This document shows positions 23,137-33,204 of a stretch of 64,000 nucleotides of DNA, piece after piece. This DNA is from Flavobacterium yafengii (lineage in GTDB: Bacteria > Bacteroidota > Bacteroidia > Flavobacteriales > Flavobacteriaceae). A model generated the notes under the pieces. It was not told the origin of the DNA and ran no database searches. It saw only the letters and a program-made list of their open reading frames with translations. The stretch covers positions 1,612,001 to 1,676,000 of the forward strand of contig NZ_JASCRY010000001.1 of assembly GCF_030010375.1 (NCBI RefSeq), read 5' to 3'. Numbering within the stretch: position 1 is the stretch's first letter; every line of letters begins with the position of its first letter. The translations under genes were made by a program, and so were the position numbers.

Positions 23137-23904
23137 TTGCGTAATGTAATCGTATTCTATTTTGGTTAAATACAAACCATGCGCCGGAACTGAAAAACCA
23201 GCTTTATCTCGGTTTTTACTTTCTATGATGGCGGTAAAATCTGCCAATGTAATCTTGTGTAATCCTATGTTTACCAATGTTCCTACAATAGCACGCACCA
23301 TATTTCGTAAGAAACGATTGGCCGAAATTGTAAAAATCAGGTTGCCATTTTCTTGTTTGTCTGCGCCCTGTTCGGCTGTGCCTCGAGTCCAATAAGCTTC
23401 AAAAATCGTACAGTCAAAAGTATTTACATCCGTATTGACTTTCGAAAAACATTGAAAATCAGTATGATTAAATAATAGTTGGGCCGCTTCATTCATCAAA
23501 TCGATATCTAACTTTTGATGGAAATACCAGCTTTGCTCTTGCGAAAAAACATCTTTAAACGTATTGATGTGGTATTCGTAGGTTCTTTTTGTAGCATCAA
23601 AACGAGTATGCGCCTCATCATGTACCGGAATAATGTCATAAACAACAATATCTTTAGGTAAATAAGAGTTGAGTTTGTGTACTAAACTTGGAATGTCAAA
23701 TGGGTTTTCAAAATTAAAATGAGCATACATCTCTTTTGCGTGAACGCCGGTATCCGTTCTTCCGGCTCCCATAAGATTGATAGTTGTGTTCAATAGCACC
23801 GAAAACGCTTTGTTCATCGTTTCCTGAACGGAAGCAGCATTGGGTTGGTATTGCCAGCCGTGATAATGGGTTCCGTTGTATGCTAATTTGATGAAATATC
23901 TCAA
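23134..23904 (-). CDS. truA: tRNA pseudouridine(38-40) synthase
   Basis: TruA converts U38-U40 of tRNA anticodon arms to pseudouridine. The catalytic Asp is in GAGRTDTGVHA (Asp51 counted from TTG), and YNGTHYHGWQYQP near the start and FLRNMVRAIVGTL near the end are diagnostic. I chose TTG at 23904, giving RYFIKLAYNG, because the ORF extension to 23961 has no family match. Both sides of the gene carry a copy of the hairpin leader element. The stop codon is the first base triplet of copy 1. Confidence 0.93.
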   Translation of the reverse strand: MRYFIKLAYNGTHYHGWQYQPNAASVQETMNKAFSVLLNTTINLMGAGRTDTGVHAKEMYAHFNFENPFDIPSLVHKLNSYLPKDIVVYDIIPVHDEAHTRFDATKRTYEYHINTFKDVFSQEQSWYFHQKLDIDLMNEAAQLLFNHTDFQCFSKVNTDVNTFDCTIFEAYWTRGTAEQGADKQENGNLIFTISANRFLRNMVRAIVGTLVNIGLHKITLADFTAIIESKNRDKAGFSVPAHGLYLTKIEYDYITQ

Positions 23905-24033
23905 GTGAATTTTTTTGAAGCCACAAAGATACTTATTAATTTTTTTGCCACGAAGTCGCATAGGTGCAAACTTTGTTAAGTTTCGATTTCATTTTTTATT
24001 TGGAATCCGAATGTTTATTTTTACCTCAAAATC

Positions 24034-24113
24034 CTAGCCCTGATAAAAGTGAAAATCCTTTATTGTTTTTTTTTAAACAATAAAGATTGTAACGGATAGC
24101 AGGAAATTGCTCC
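24034..24113 (+). promoter_or_regulatory. Hairpin leader element, copy 2 (before the phosphodiesterase)
   Basis: It is the same element as copy 1 in opposite strand orientation, with an 11-bp stem (24058-24068 with 24075-24085) and six-base T loop. It ends AGGAAATTGCTCC, 13 bases before the TTG start. In both copies the order relative to the downstream gene is AGCCCTGATA, GTGAAAATCC, hairpin, GATAGCAGGAAAT or its variant, GCTCC, start codon. Confidence 0.65.
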
Positions 24114-24126
24114 TAAAAAAATTACT

Positions 24127-24624
24127 TTGAAAAAAATACTCCTACTTTCTGATACACACAGTCACATTGATGATACGATTTTGAAATATGTCGCTCAGGC
24201 TGACGAAGTTTGGCATGCAGGCGATATAGGTGATTTGGCTGTAACGGATGCGATAAAAAAGATAAAACCGTTGCGTTGTGTGTATGGGAATATCGACGAT
24301 GCCAAGGCGCGAATGGAATTTCCGTTGCACAATCGTTTTATGTGTGAAGGAGTTGATGTTTGGATTACACATATTGGCGGGTATCCGGGGAAATACAATC
24401 CCAATATTAAAGCAGAGATGGAATCGAATCCTCCAAAATTGTTTATTTGTGGACATTCGCACATCCTAAAAGTTATATTTGATAAGAAATATAATTTATT
24501 GCACATGAATCCCGGAGCTGCCGGAAAAAGTGGTTTTCATCAGGTACGCACGATGTTGCGTTTTGTGATTGAAGGTGATAAAATCAAGGATATGGAAATT
24601 ATTGAGATGGAAAAACGGGTGTAG
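24127..24624 (+). CDS. YfcE-like metallophosphoesterase
   Basis: The 165-residue calcineurin-like phosphodiesterase starts at TTG 24127. Metal ligands are visible: Asp9 and His11 in SDTHSH, Asp33 in GDIGD, Asn55 in GNID, His82 in THIGG, and His110/His112 in GHSH. This fits the YfcE/MJ0936 family. The 3' end overlaps the convergent sensor kinase gene by 26 bases. The mRNA would carry the hairpin leader element copy 2. Substrate unknown, probably phosphodiesters. Confidence 0.9.
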   Translation: MKKILLLSDTHSHIDDTILKYVAQADEVWHAGDIGDLAVTDAIKKIKPLRCVYGNIDDAKARMEFPLHNRFMCEGVDVWITHIGGYPGKYNPNIKAEMESNPPKLFICGHSHILKVIFDKKYNLLHMNPGAAGKSGFHQVRTMLRFVIEGDKIKDMEIIEMEKRV

Positions 24625-26326
24625 TTATTTTTTTTTGATAGGTAATAGGCACGTCAATAGCCACAGTTGTTCCTGAATTAAGCTTTGAATTTATTGCAAT
24701 AGTTCCTTTTAGATTGTTTATTCTGGCTTTGATTTGGTTGATTCCAAAACCTTCCAGAATATAAAATTTATCGGTGTCAAATCCTTTACCGTTATCCTCG
24801 ATTTTGATTTGGAGTGATTTATTGTTTTCTTGAATAGACAAATTTGCCTGAGTGGCGCTACTGTGTTTTATGATGTTGTTTAGTAGTTCCATTATGATAA
24901 AATACATTTTCATTTCAAAATCTTCATTGTAACGTGTTTTTGTAGGTACCACAATGGAGTAGTTAAATTGAATTACGGAGTTTGAGTTTTTTTCGCATAA
25001 ATCCTCTAAGGCATAAAATAAACCAAATCGTGCTAAAAGGGTTGGCATCAGTTCATGAGATAAATCCCTTATTTGATCGTGCGCTTCTTCTAATATGGCT
25101 TTAGTTTTTATAATTTCTTCGGCATTAGTATGGTTTTGAGAGGTAAATGCATTGAGATGCAATCCTGCAGAGGATAGCAAAGCGCTGATGTTATCATGTA
25201 AAAACGAAGCAATTTTTTTTCGTTCTAATTCTTGTCCGTTGATAGATGCATTGATTGTATTCTGTTGCAATTGACTTTGTATGTCTTTAATTTTGTTTTT
25301 TTGCTTAAGCTTTGAGTTTTCTGAGAAAATATAAAAAAGGAAAAAGAAAAATAATAAAAGGATAATTATTATAATTACAATTTTTTTGTTTCTGGATTGC
25401 TCTTGTATTAGTAAATATTCTTTGGTTTTGTACTCGTTTCCTATTTTATCGATTTCTCTTTTATACTCGTCAATTTCAAGATTTATTCCAGCTACATTTG
25501 CTTTGTTGAGCTTTTCCTCATTGTTAAGTTTAATCGTTAGCTCATTGTAGAGTGCAAGATTTTTATAAGCATTTTCATAATCTCCATTTTTTAATAAAAA
25601 TTTAGAAAACTCATGATGCGAATATGATAAATCTGATTTTTCATTTCCTTCGTTTCCTAATTTGATGGCATTTTGGAAAAAGAATAACGCATTTGCCGAA
25701 TCATTTTTATAGCTGTGATACATCCCATTTAGCATGTTTAAAGCTACAATAGTTGATTCATCGCCATGTTTTTGGTGGTGTTTATTGATGTATTTTAGAT
25801 AGGGAAGACCTTCTTCATAACGGCCAATGTCAAAATAGGCCCAGGTAATATTAAGTTTAGTGAAAACTATTTGAGCTGAATCATGAATTTTTGTGCTGTA
25901 TTGAAGCGATTTTTTGTAGTAGTAAATTCCTTTTTCATATTGCTTTTTGTCAAAACAATAAATGTTTCCCAAGTTATTATTGATCCAATTTTTTAAAACA
26001 TCATTATTCGTTTTATTAGCATAGGTTAATCCCTTGTTATAATAAAAAAAAGCTTTGTCATATTCAGATAATTGATCAAAATTTGCTGCAATTGTGTTGT
26101 AGGTAGCCGCAATTAGATTGTCATCTTTTAAAGCAATAGCATAGGTGAGGGCAAGTCTCGATTTTATTAATGATTTTTCAAAATTACCGGCTTTCATAAG
26201 CTCATTAGCTTCTTTTGCGAGTATTGTGACTTCTTGCTTTTTGTGTGATTTTTTATGTGCAAAAACAGTAATTCCAGAGAAATTAAGTAGTAAAGTCAAT
26301 ACTATAACAATTTGTTTGTACGGCAT
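24599..26326 (-). CDS. Sensor histidine kinase with TPR sensor region (NarX/DesK type)
   Basis: The 575-residue protein has a signal-like N-terminus, TPR repeats over about 40-290, one membrane helix at about 315-334 and a HisKA_3 domain with the phospho-His His377 in RKKIASFLHDNIS. The HATPase_c part has ELLNNIIKHS (N box), DNGKGFD and GFGINQIKARI (G boxes). The periplasmic TPR part is the likely sensor. The partner response regulator lies 68 bases upstream in the same direction. The signal is unknown. Confidence 0.92.
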   Translation of the reverse strand: MPYKQIVIVLTLLLNFSGITVFAHKKSHKKQEVTILAKEANELMKAGNFEKSLIKSRLALTYAIALKDDNLIAATYNTIAANFDQLSEYDKAFFYYNKGLTYANKTNNDVLKNWINNNLGNIYCFDKKQYEKGIYYYKKSLQYSTKIHDSAQIVFTKLNITWAYFDIGRYEEGLPYLKYINKHHQKHGDESTIVALNMLNGMYHSYKNDSANALFFFQNAIKLGNEGNEKSDLSYSHHEFSKFLLKNGDYENAYKNLALYNELTIKLNNEEKLNKANVAGINLEIDEYKREIDKIGNEYKTKEYLLIQEQSRNKKIVIIIIILLLFFFFLFYIFSENSKLKQKNKIKDIQSQLQQNTINASINGQELERKKIASFLHDNISALLSSAGLHLNAFTSQNHTNAEEIIKTKAILEEAHDQIRDLSHELMPTLLARFGLFYALEDLCEKNSNSVIQFNYSIVVPTKTRYNEDFEMKMYFIIMELLNNIIKHSSATQANLSIQENNKSLQIKIEDNGKGFDTDKFYILEGFGINQIKARINNLKGTIAINSKLNSGTTVAIDVPITYQKKITTPVFPSQ

Positions 26327-26394
26327 AGATACTTTATTTTTTTCTGATTGTTATTGTTTTTGGTTAAAAGTAAATCCTATTTCAGATTGAGAAA

Positions 26395-27057
26395 TCAAGA
26401 TTTGATTAATTTATTTTTGATGGCATATTTAACCAGACTTATGGAGTTTTTGGCATCTAGTTTTTTCATTATATTTTTGCGATGGGTTTCAACAGTATTC
26501 ACACTGATAAACAGTTGGTCACTAATTTCTTTACCGCTGTATTCAAGTGATATTAAGGTGATGATTTCTAACTCACGATCCGTCAAAATAGAATTTACAA
26601 CAGACTCGTTTTTGATTAATTTTACATTGTCTTTTGTGACTGTACTAAATATTTTTTCCCTGACTGATTTACAAAAATATTCTTCGCCTCTGGATACCGC
26701 CTGAATTGCTTCGACGATATTTTCACCGGCACATTTTTTTGTCAAATAGCCACTACTGCCTAATTTCATAACTTCTTTTATTATTCTTAAATCATCGTAA
26801 CTGGATAAAACAATAATTTTACAAGGAAATCCTTTTTCAGCAAATTCCTTAATGACTTCGATTCCATCTTTTTTAGGCATATTGATATCTAAAATAAGAA
26901 TATCTGCTTTGTTTTCGGTAACCTCATTGAAAATAGTGTCACCATTCAGAGAGAATCCAACTACTTCAAAATCATGAAGTGTATGTAGCAAAGTACGTAT
27001 ACCATCAATAAGTATTTGATGGTCATCTGCAAGATGAATTTTAATTTTTTGTAACAT
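26395..27057 (-). CDS. LuxR-type (NarL/FixJ) response regulator
   Basis: From ATG 27057 (MLQKIKIHLADDHQ) the receiver has the acidic pair at Asp11-Asp12 and the phosphoacceptor Asp57 in ILDINMPKKDG. The C-terminal LuxR HTH reads LTDRELEIITLIS and FISVNTVETHRKNIMKKL. The ORF extension to 27105 lacks family similarity. With the downstream TPR kinase it forms one two-component system. Target genes are unknown. Confidence 0.92.
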   Translation of the reverse strand: MLQKIKIHLADDHQILIDGIRTLLHTLHDFEVVGFSLNGDTIFNEVTENKADILILDINMPKKDGIEVIKEFAEKGFPCKIIVLSSYDDLRIIKEVMKLGSSGYLTKKCAGENIVEAIQAVSRGEEYFCKSVREKIFSTVTKDNVKLIKNESVVNSILTDRELEIITLISLEYSGKEISDQLFISVNTVETHRKNIMKKLDAKNSISLVKYAIKNKLIKS

Positions 27058-27162
27058 ATCGTAATTACTATTTTCAAATTTATAAAAAAAATAGGAGAAT
27101 ATCATTTTATAAGATTTTTATTCGTTTTTTTTAAATCAAATAAAAAGATTTAGACACAAAAA

Positions 27163-27186
27163 AACCCGAATTGTTACATTCGGGTT
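27163..27186 (-). terminator. Terminator after the DUF4293 gene
   Basis: On the minus strand AACCCGAAT pairs perfectly with ATTCGGGTT around a six-base loop and a run of seven T follows. Confidence 0.85.
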
Positions 27187-27218
27187 CTCTTCGCACTAAT
27201 AAACTAAAGTTTATAGGT

Positions 27219-27632
27219 TTACCTCAATCTGTCCACAGATTTTACAAGATCTTCATCCTTTTTGATAGCTTTATTAGCCAAGACTAATAACACGATAGCA
27301 ACTACAGGTAGAAACATCCCAATACCTTTCTCCGAAACAGCAGGTGTTTCTCCAGATAGATTTAGTGAACGATATACAAACAATCCTAATAAAATCAAAT
27401 TTAATATGATATTCAATCTGCCAATAACAAATTGATTTTGTCTTTTTTTATAGGAAACAATACTTAACAAAGTCAGCGTAGTACTCAATCCCAATAATAT
27501 GGTATATACTTGGCTTTGCATGAAATAAAAGTCTTTCCCATCTTTCATTGTCCACAACGGAATAAAAAATAGTAAAATGCCTGTAACTACAAAAGCAAGT
27601 AGTAAATATATGGTCTGAATTCTTTGTATCAT
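27219..27632 (-). CDS. DUF4293 family membrane protein
   Basis: The 137-residue protein opens MIQRIQTIYLLLA, the hallmark start of DUF4293, and has four hydrophobic helices (about 8-28, 43-60, 70-86 and 103-122). The C-terminus is charged (KAIKKDEDLVKSVDRLR). It is a Bacteroidota-specific membrane protein of unknown function, usually located next to rho, as here, with rho divergent upstream. TATTTTTG on the minus strand (27650-27657) may be its -7 box. Confidence 0.85.
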   Translation of the reverse strand: MIQRIQTIYLLLAFVVTGILLFFIPLWTMKDGKDFYFMQSQVYTILLGLSTTLTLLSIVSYKKRQNQFVIGRLNIILNLILLGLFVYRSLNLSGETPAVSEKGIGMFLPVVAIVLLVLANKAIKKDEDLVKSVDRLR

Positions 27633-27815
27633 TTGTTAAATATCTTTTACAAAAATATATTTTCTTTTTTATAAATACTATTGTCTGATTAAATTTTATT
27701 CGTATTATTGCATCATAATACCGTAAGCACTTCATACTGCGGTTGATTCAAAATAAAGTTCACTACCTATCTTTTACATTATTTTCCAAAAATTAATTAA
27801 ACTCATAGAACATTC

Positions 27816-29603
27816 ATGTTTGATATTTCTGCATTAAAAGAAATGAAGCTTTCTGAGCTTCAAGAAATAGCTAAATCAGCTAAAACCATAAAATTTAACG
27901 GTGTAAAAAAAGAGACATTAATCAGTCAGATTTTAGAGCATCAAGTGGACAACGTTGATTCTACATCAGATACAAAAAAGGAAAGCGACCTTGAGGACGA
28001 TAAGCCCAAAAGAGCTAGAATTGTTCCTGTTAAAAAAGCAGCAATTCAAAAAGCGGTACCAAATTCTCTTTTTGAAAAAGAAGAAGTTGTAGCTGAAATA
28101 AATGTTCCTGTTGAAAATAATCTTCCTATTGAAGCTATTTCAAAAGAAGAAGAGGCTACAAAAACTGAATCTGAAGGAAATGAGAAAAAAGTAGGTAAAA
28201 TTATTAAATTTAATAAATCAGCTTACGAAAAGAAAATTGCTTTAAAAAAGGATAAAGAAGAGGTAAAAGAAGGAAGTGCAGAGGATGCTATAGTTGCAGA
28301 TTCAGTAACTGAAGACAAAACAGAAGCTCCTGTTGCTCCAGCAAAAAAGATAAATCCAAACCAATTACATAAGCAAAATCCAAATCAGAATCCTAACCAA
28401 AATCCAAATCAAAACGGAAATGGTAACGGGAATCAAAATCCAAATTTTAAAAATAAGAAAAGTAATTTCGCTGCTTCTGATTTTGAATTTGACGGAATTA
28501 TAGAAAGTGAAGGTGTTCTAGAAATGATGCCGGATGGATATGGTTTCTTGCGTTCTTCAGATTATAATTATTTGGCTTCGCCAGATGATATTTATTTGTC
28601 GACTTCACAAATCAGATTGTTCGGTCTTAAAACCGGAGATACGGTAAAAGGAGTGGTTCGTCCACCAAAAGAAGGAGAGAAATTTTTTCCATTAGTACGC
28701 GTTTTAAAAATAAACGGACACGATCCTCAAGTCGTTCGTGATAGAGTTTCATTCGAACATTTAACACCGGTTTTTCCATCAGAAAAATTCAAATTGGCCG
28801 AAAAACAAAGCACGATTTCAACGCGAATTATCGATTTGTTTTCACCAATAGGAAAAGGACAACGTGGAATGATTGTGGCACAGCCTAAAACCGGTAAAAC
28901 GATGTTGCTAAAGGAAATTGCCAATGCAATAGCGGCAAATCATCCTGAAGTATATTTGATTGTTTTACTGATTGATGAGCGTCCGGAAGAGGTTACGGAT
29001 ATGCAACGTAGTGTGCGTGGCGAAGTGATTGCTTCTACATTTGACAGAGAACCACAAGAGCATGTGAAAATTGCGAATATCGTTCTTGAAAAAGCAAAAC
29101 GATTGGTAGAATGTGGTCACGATGTAGTGATTCTATTGGATTCCATTACACGTTTAGCGAGAGCGTATAATACGGTTCAGCCTGCTTCAGGTAAAGTATT
29201 AAGTGGTGGTGTGGATGCGAATGCATTGCAAAAGCCAAAACGTTTCTTTGGAGCTGCCCGTAACGTAGAAAACGGAGGTTCGTTAAGTATTATCGCTACT
29301 GCATTGACAGAAACTGGTTCGAAAATGGATGAAGTTATCTTCGAAGAATTTAAAGGTACCGGTAATATGGAATTGCAATTGGATAGAAAAATTGCTAACA
29401 AACGTATTTTTCCGGCTATCGATTTGACTTCTTCAAGTACAAGACGTGACGATATGTTATTGGATCAAAAAACATTGCAAAGAATGTGGATTATGCGTAA
29501 ATACCTTTCGGATATGAATCCAGTGGAAGCGATGGACTTTATCAATGATCGTTTCAAGAAAACGAAGAACAATGAAGAGTTTTTAATCTCAATGAATGAT
29601 TAA
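27816..29603 (+). CDS. rho: Transcription termination factor Rho with Asn-rich insert
   Basis: Rho is a hexameric RNA helicase. It has an N-terminal Rho_N helix domain (1-45), a charged low-complexity extension (about 50-225) with an Asn-Pro-Gln-rich stretch around residues 183-213, a cold-shock RNA-binding domain with GYGFLRS, and the RecA-type ATPase with Walker A PKTGKT near 356-363, Walker [14 protein letters not shown], and the secondary RNA-binding Q and R loops. At 595 residues it is about 175 longer than E. coli Rho, as known for Bacteroidota. A strong bidirectional terminator follows. Confidence 0.95.
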   Translation: MFDISALKEMKLSELQEIAKSAKTIKFNGVKKETLISQILEHQVDNVDSTSDTKKESDLEDDKPKRARIVPVKKAAIQKAVPNSLFEKEEVVAEINVPVENNLPIEAISKEEEATKTESEGNEKKVGKIIKFNKSAYEKKIALKKDKEEVKEGSAEDAIVADSVTEDKTEAPVAPAKKINPNQLHKQNPNQNPNQNPNQNGNGNGNQNPNFKNKKSNFAASDFEFDGIIESEGVLEMMPDGYGFLRSSDYNYLASPDDIYLSTSQIRLFGLKTGDTVKGVVRPPKEGEKFFPLVRVLKINGHDPQVVRDRVSFEHLTPVFPSEKFKLAEKQSTISTRIIDLFSPIGKGQRGMIVAQPKTGKTMLLKEIANAIAANHPEVYLIVLLIDERPEEVTDMQRSVRGEVIASTFDREPQEHVKIANIVLEKAKRLVECGHDVVILLDSITRLARAYNTVQPASGKVLSGGVDANALQKPKRFFGAARNVENGGSLSIIATALTETGSKMDEVIFEEFKGTGNMELQLDRKIANKRIFPAIDLTSSSTRRDDMLLDQKTLQRMWIMRKYLSDMNPVEAMDFINDRFKKTKNNEEFLISMND

Positions 29604-29672
29604 TATAAAATTTAAGTTTTTTAGTTTAAGGTTTAAAGTTGGAAAAAGATTAAGCTGAAAAAATAATGATAT

Positions 29673-29705
29673 AAAAAAAGTCCTCGAATTTCGAGGACTT
29701 TTTTT
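29673..29705. terminator. Bidirectional terminator between rho and the RsmB-like gene
   Basis: GTCCTCGA pairs with TCGAGGAC around ATT, flanked by seven A and seven T, so it can stop both convergent genes. Confidence 0.9.
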
Positions 29706-29726
29706 GTGAATTCTGGAGTCTAAAAT

Positions 29727-30983
29727 CTATTCTACTTCTTTTTGTACTCTTTTTTCTTTCTGTTCTGAGCTTTCTTTACGTTCTAACAAAGCCATGTAGA
29801 ATCCGTCAAAACCTGACTCTGAAGCCAATATTTTTTGATCTTTTATAAAATTGAATTGTTTACCAATGTCAGTTGTCAAAAAGTGCTCTACCTGTTCTTG
29901 ATTTTCTGATGGTAATATAGAACAAGTAGCATATACTAATTTTCCTCCAGGTTTTACAATTTTAGAATAGCTTTCTAAAACTTCCGATTGTACTTTACGA
30001 ATGTTGTCAATAAATTCCGGTTTCAATTTCCATTTAGCATCTGGATTTCTTTTCAGAACTCCTAAACCACTACAAGGTGCGTCAATTAACACACGGTCTG
30101 CTTTTTCGTGTAGTTTTTTGATGATTTTTGTCGAGTCAATAATGCGGTATTCAATATTGAAAGCACCGTCTCTTTTAGCTCTGATTTTTAGTTGCTTCAA
30201 TTTGCTTTCATACAAATCCATAGCAATTAATTGTCCTTTGTTTTCCATTAAAGAAGCAATGTGCAATGTTTTTCCACCAGCGCCAGCACAAGTATCAACG
30301 ACACGCATTCCTGGTTTTACATCAAGGAAAGCAGCTACTAATTGGGAGTTGGCATCCTGAACTTCAAAAAAACCTTGTTTGAAAGCGTCTGTCAAGAAAA
30401 CATTAGCTCTTTCTTTTAGAACCAAAGCATCAGGTTGGTTTTTCAGCGTTTCTGTCTCAATGTTTAAATCCATCAAAATAGCACGTAGTGCCTCTCTTGT
30501 TGTCTTAAGTGTGTTTACTCTTAGAATTACCTTAGCAGGTTGGTTTTGAGCTGCTATTTCAGTTGCCCAAACTTTCTCTCCTAATTCTTTCACGCCTAAT
30601 TCATCCATCCAGTCTGGAATAGATTCTTTTAAAGCTCTCACTTTTGAAAGTTCGTCAAAACGTCCTTTTATTTTTCGTTCTGGAGTTCCTTCCAGTTGAC
30701 GCCAATCCGGAATAGGATAGCCTCTTAATACCGCCCAAACAGAAAACATTCTCCAAAGATTGTCTCTGTCAAATGGTTCTTTTACTTCGGCTATTTCTGC
30801 GTATAGTCTTTTCCAACGTACAATTTCGTAGATGGTTTCGGCAACAAACTTTCTGTCAGAGCTTCCCCAGCGTTTGTCTTTTTTTAAGGATCTTGCAACC
30901 ACTTTGTCAGCATATTCGCCTTCATTAAAAATGGCGTTTAAAGCGTCTATTGTTGTGTAAACTAAATTTCTGTGTAATCTCAT
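29727..30983 (-). CDS. RsmB/NOP family class I SAM-dependent RNA methyltransferase
   Basis: The 418-residue enzyme transfers a methyl group to C5 of cytosine in rRNA or tRNA. Both catalytic Cys motifs are present: PCSGLGVLKRNPDAKW and YATCSILPSENQEQVE. The SAM site reads DTCAGAGGKTLH. An N-terminal NusB-like region (about 1-140) precedes the catalytic domain, as in RsmB. The C-terminal charged tail KRVQKEVE is not conserved. The exact position methylated cannot be assigned. Confidence 0.92.
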   Translation of the reverse strand: MRLHRNLVYTTIDALNAIFNEGEYADKVVARSLKKDKRWGSSDRKFVAETIYEIVRWKRLYAEIAEVKEPFDRDNLWRMFSVWAVLRGYPIPDWRQLEGTPERKIKGRFDELSKVRALKESIPDWMDELGVKELGEKVWATEIAAQNQPAKVILRVNTLKTTREALRAILMDLNIETETLKNQPDALVLKERANVFLTDAFKQGFFEVQDANSQLVAAFLDVKPGMRVVDTCAGAGGKTLHIASLMENKGQLIAMDLYESKLKQLKIRAKRDGAFNIEYRIIDSTKIIKKLHEKADRVLIDAPCSGLGVLKRNPDAKWKLKPEFIDNIRKVQSEVLESYSKIVKPGGKLVYATCSILPSENQEQVEHFLTTDIGKQFNFIKDQKILASESGFDGFYMALLERKESSEQKEKRVQKEVE

Positions 30984-31070
30984 TTTAAATAATTGAGGTG
31001 CAAAGGTACTATTAATTGATTGAATGTTATATTTTTAATAATGAATGTTGTTTTTTAATTTTTTGGCAAA

Positions 31071-31105
31071 AAAAAACACTGTTTTTAAAACAGTGTTTTT
31101 TTTTA
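31071..31105. terminator. Terminator after kup
   Basis: ACACTGTTTT and AAAACAGTGT form a hairpin with A and T runs outside. It follows the kup stop on the minus strand. Confidence 0.85.
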
Positions 31106-31124
31106 TTTTTAAATGAAGAGAGGT

Positions 31125-33086
31125 TTATTTTACTCTTGTTAAACCTATGTTTTCAGGTGCATGAAGAACCATTGGAAATTTCTCCACTTTTACGGAACTA
31201 CTATCTAGACCAAATGCTCTTTCTTCTGATAAACTTAGTTTTTTGATAAAGAAATAGGAGTTCATAATTATTTTTTCATGCCAACGTAAATCGCTGTCAT
31301 TAGAAAGGAACTTTTCAGATAATACAAATTTGAAATCACCTATTATATTATTTTTGTTTAAAGATTCGTATCTGCTGGTAATATCTACTTCACCTTTTTG
31401 TACCATATCTTTAATTACTTCTTTAAACATCAAGTTTATTTTTGTAGGTTCTCTAAAACCTAAATTAAAGTCTACACGATACAAATCATCTTTTACAATT
31501 TCGGTTACTTTATATTCAGTCTTGTAAGGTTCTGTTAATATATTTACGTGTACAAACCAGTAAATATCAGCCCTTTTAGGTCTTTTTTGTAAAATAGAAT
31601 ACATGACTTTTTCTTCTATTTCATCAATTCTGCCAGCATTGGTCATATAAACTAAATGCGTTGCATATTTAGGTATTGATAAATCAGCACTTAATTCAAC
31701 GAGTACTTTTTTATAATCTTCAATTTTGACAATTTTAGTATAACTCTTGTTTATTTTTTTAGCCAAATACCAAATTGTCATTATACTTATTAAAGTAATT
31801 GCGATGAAAAGTGTTACATAACCACCATCAGCAAATTTAGTAATATTGGCTGCCAGAAAACTAAATTCGATTACTAAATAAATAGTAATCAGCGGTACTA
31901 TAAAATACAATTTCACTCTTTTCATTATCAAATAAAAATTAAGTAAAATAGTGGTCATTATCATGCATAAAATAATTGCGAGTCCGTATGCATGTTCCAT
32001 ATTGCTAGATTCTTCAAAGTGCAAAACGATTCCGACACAACCAAAAAACAATAACCAATTTATCGATGGAATGTACAATTGCCCTTTTAATTCGGTAGGA
32101 TATTTTATTTTTACTTTTGGCCAAAAATTCAATCGCATCGCCTCATTTATCAATGTGAATGAACCACTAATCAATGCTTGTGATGCTATTACGGCTGCAA
32201 GTGTAGCTATAATAATTCCTATAGGTTGAAACCAGTCTGGCATTATAAGATAAAATGGGTTTCCATTTTTTCCACCCAAACTTTGTAATGTTTCTCCTTC
32301 GTGATGTATTAAATAAGCCGCCTGTCCAAAATAATTAAGCACCAAAGCAATTTTTACAAAAATCCAACTGATTCTAATATTTTTTCGGCCACAATGGCCC
32401 ATGTCTGAGTACAATGCTTCAGCACCAGTTGTACAAAGAAATACAAATCCTAAAACAAAAAAACCTTCTGGATGAATAGTCAATAAATGATACGCGTAAT
32501 AGGGATTGATGGCTTTTAAAACCTCAGTGTGTTGAGAAATTTGAGTGATTCCAAGAACAGCAAGCATTCCAAACCAAATCAGCATCATAGGTGCAAAAAA
32601 TTTACCAACTAATTTGGTTCCAAATTGTTGAATGGTAAAAAGCACAAATAGGATGCCTATAACAATTGGGATAGTATTTATTTCGGGATAATAGGTTCTT
32701 ATTCCCTCAACCGCAGAGGATACTGAGATAGGTGGGGTAATAATTCCGTCAGCAAGCAATGCGCTTCCCCCAATTATTGCGGGTACTATTAGCCATTGGA
32801 TTTTTGTCTTTTTTACTAAAGCATATAATGCAAAAATACCTCCTTCTCCATGATTGTCAGCACTTAGAGTAATGATGACGTACTTTATGGTAGTCTGTAA
32901 AGTAAGTGTCCAAAAAACACATGAGATTCCGCCTAAAACAATATCAGCATTAATAACATGATCCCCAAGTATGGCTTTCATTACGTATAATGGTGAAGTT
33001 CCAATATCACCGTAAATTATTCCTAATGAAATTAATAATCCACCTAATGTCCATTTGCTATGGAGGTCTTTGTGTGAAGTGCTCAT
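31125..33086 (-). CDS. kup: KUP/Trk-type potassium uptake protein
   Basis: The 653-residue K+ transporter has about 12 membrane segments in residues 10-430 and a hydrophilic C-terminal domain. Signature stretches are GIIYGDIGTSPLYV near the N-terminus and TLSADNHGEGGIFALYALV. GGSALLADGIITPPISV and TTGAEALYSDMGHCGRKNI are also typical KUP motifs. It is monocistronic, with a -7 box 24 bases upstream and a strong terminator after it. Transport is probably H+/K+ symport, by family. Confidence 0.95.
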   Translation of the reverse strand: MSTSHKDLHSKWTLGGLLISLGIIYGDIGTSPLYVMKAILGDHVINADIVLGGISCVFWTLTLQTTIKYVIITLSADNHGEGGIFALYALVKKTKIQWLIVPAIIGGSALLADGIITPPISVSSAVEGIRTYYPEINTIPIVIGILFVLFTIQQFGTKLVGKFFAPMMLIWFGMLAVLGITQISQHTEVLKAINPYYAYHLLTIHPEGFFVLGFVFLCTTGAEALYSDMGHCGRKNIRISWIFVKIALVLNYFGQAAYLIHHEGETLQSLGGKNGNPFYLIMPDWFQPIGIIIATLAAVIASQALISGSFTLINEAMRLNFWPKVKIKYPTELKGQLYIPSINWLLFFGCVGIVLHFEESSNMEHAYGLAIILCMIMTTILLNFYLIMKRVKLYFIVPLITIYLVIEFSFLAANITKFADGGYVTLFIAITLISIMTIWYLAKKINKSYTKIVKIEDYKKVLVELSADLSIPKYATHLVYMTNAGRIDEIEEKVMYSILQKRPKRADIYWFVHVNILTEPYKTEYKVTEIVKDDLYRVDFNLGFREPTKINLMFKEVIKDMVQKGEVDITSRYESLNKNNIIGDFKFVLSEKFLSNDSDLRWHEKIIMNSYFFIKKLSLSEERAFGLDSSSVKVEKFPMVLHAPENIGLTRVK

Positions 33087-33109
33087 GAAAAAATTTTTAA
33101 AAAACTGGT

Positions 33110-33117
33110 CAAATTTA
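33110..33117 (-). promoter_or_regulatory. Candidate -7 box for kup
   Basis: Plus-strand CAAATTTA reads TAAATTTG on the minus strand, 24 bases before the ATG at 33086. A -33 TTG is not evident. Confidence 0.45.
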
Positions 33118-33154
33118 CACTTTTAAAATAAATTAACGCTTTTTATGCAATAAA

Positions 33155-33186
33155 AAAAAACACGGCGATATGAGCCGTGTTTTTTA
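33155..33186. terminator. Terminator after the repeat-protein gene
   Basis: AAACACGGC pairs with GCCGTGTTT around a seven-base loop, with A and T runs on either side. Confidence 0.88.
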
Positions 33187-33204
33187 AGTTTTCTATTGAA
33201 GTTT

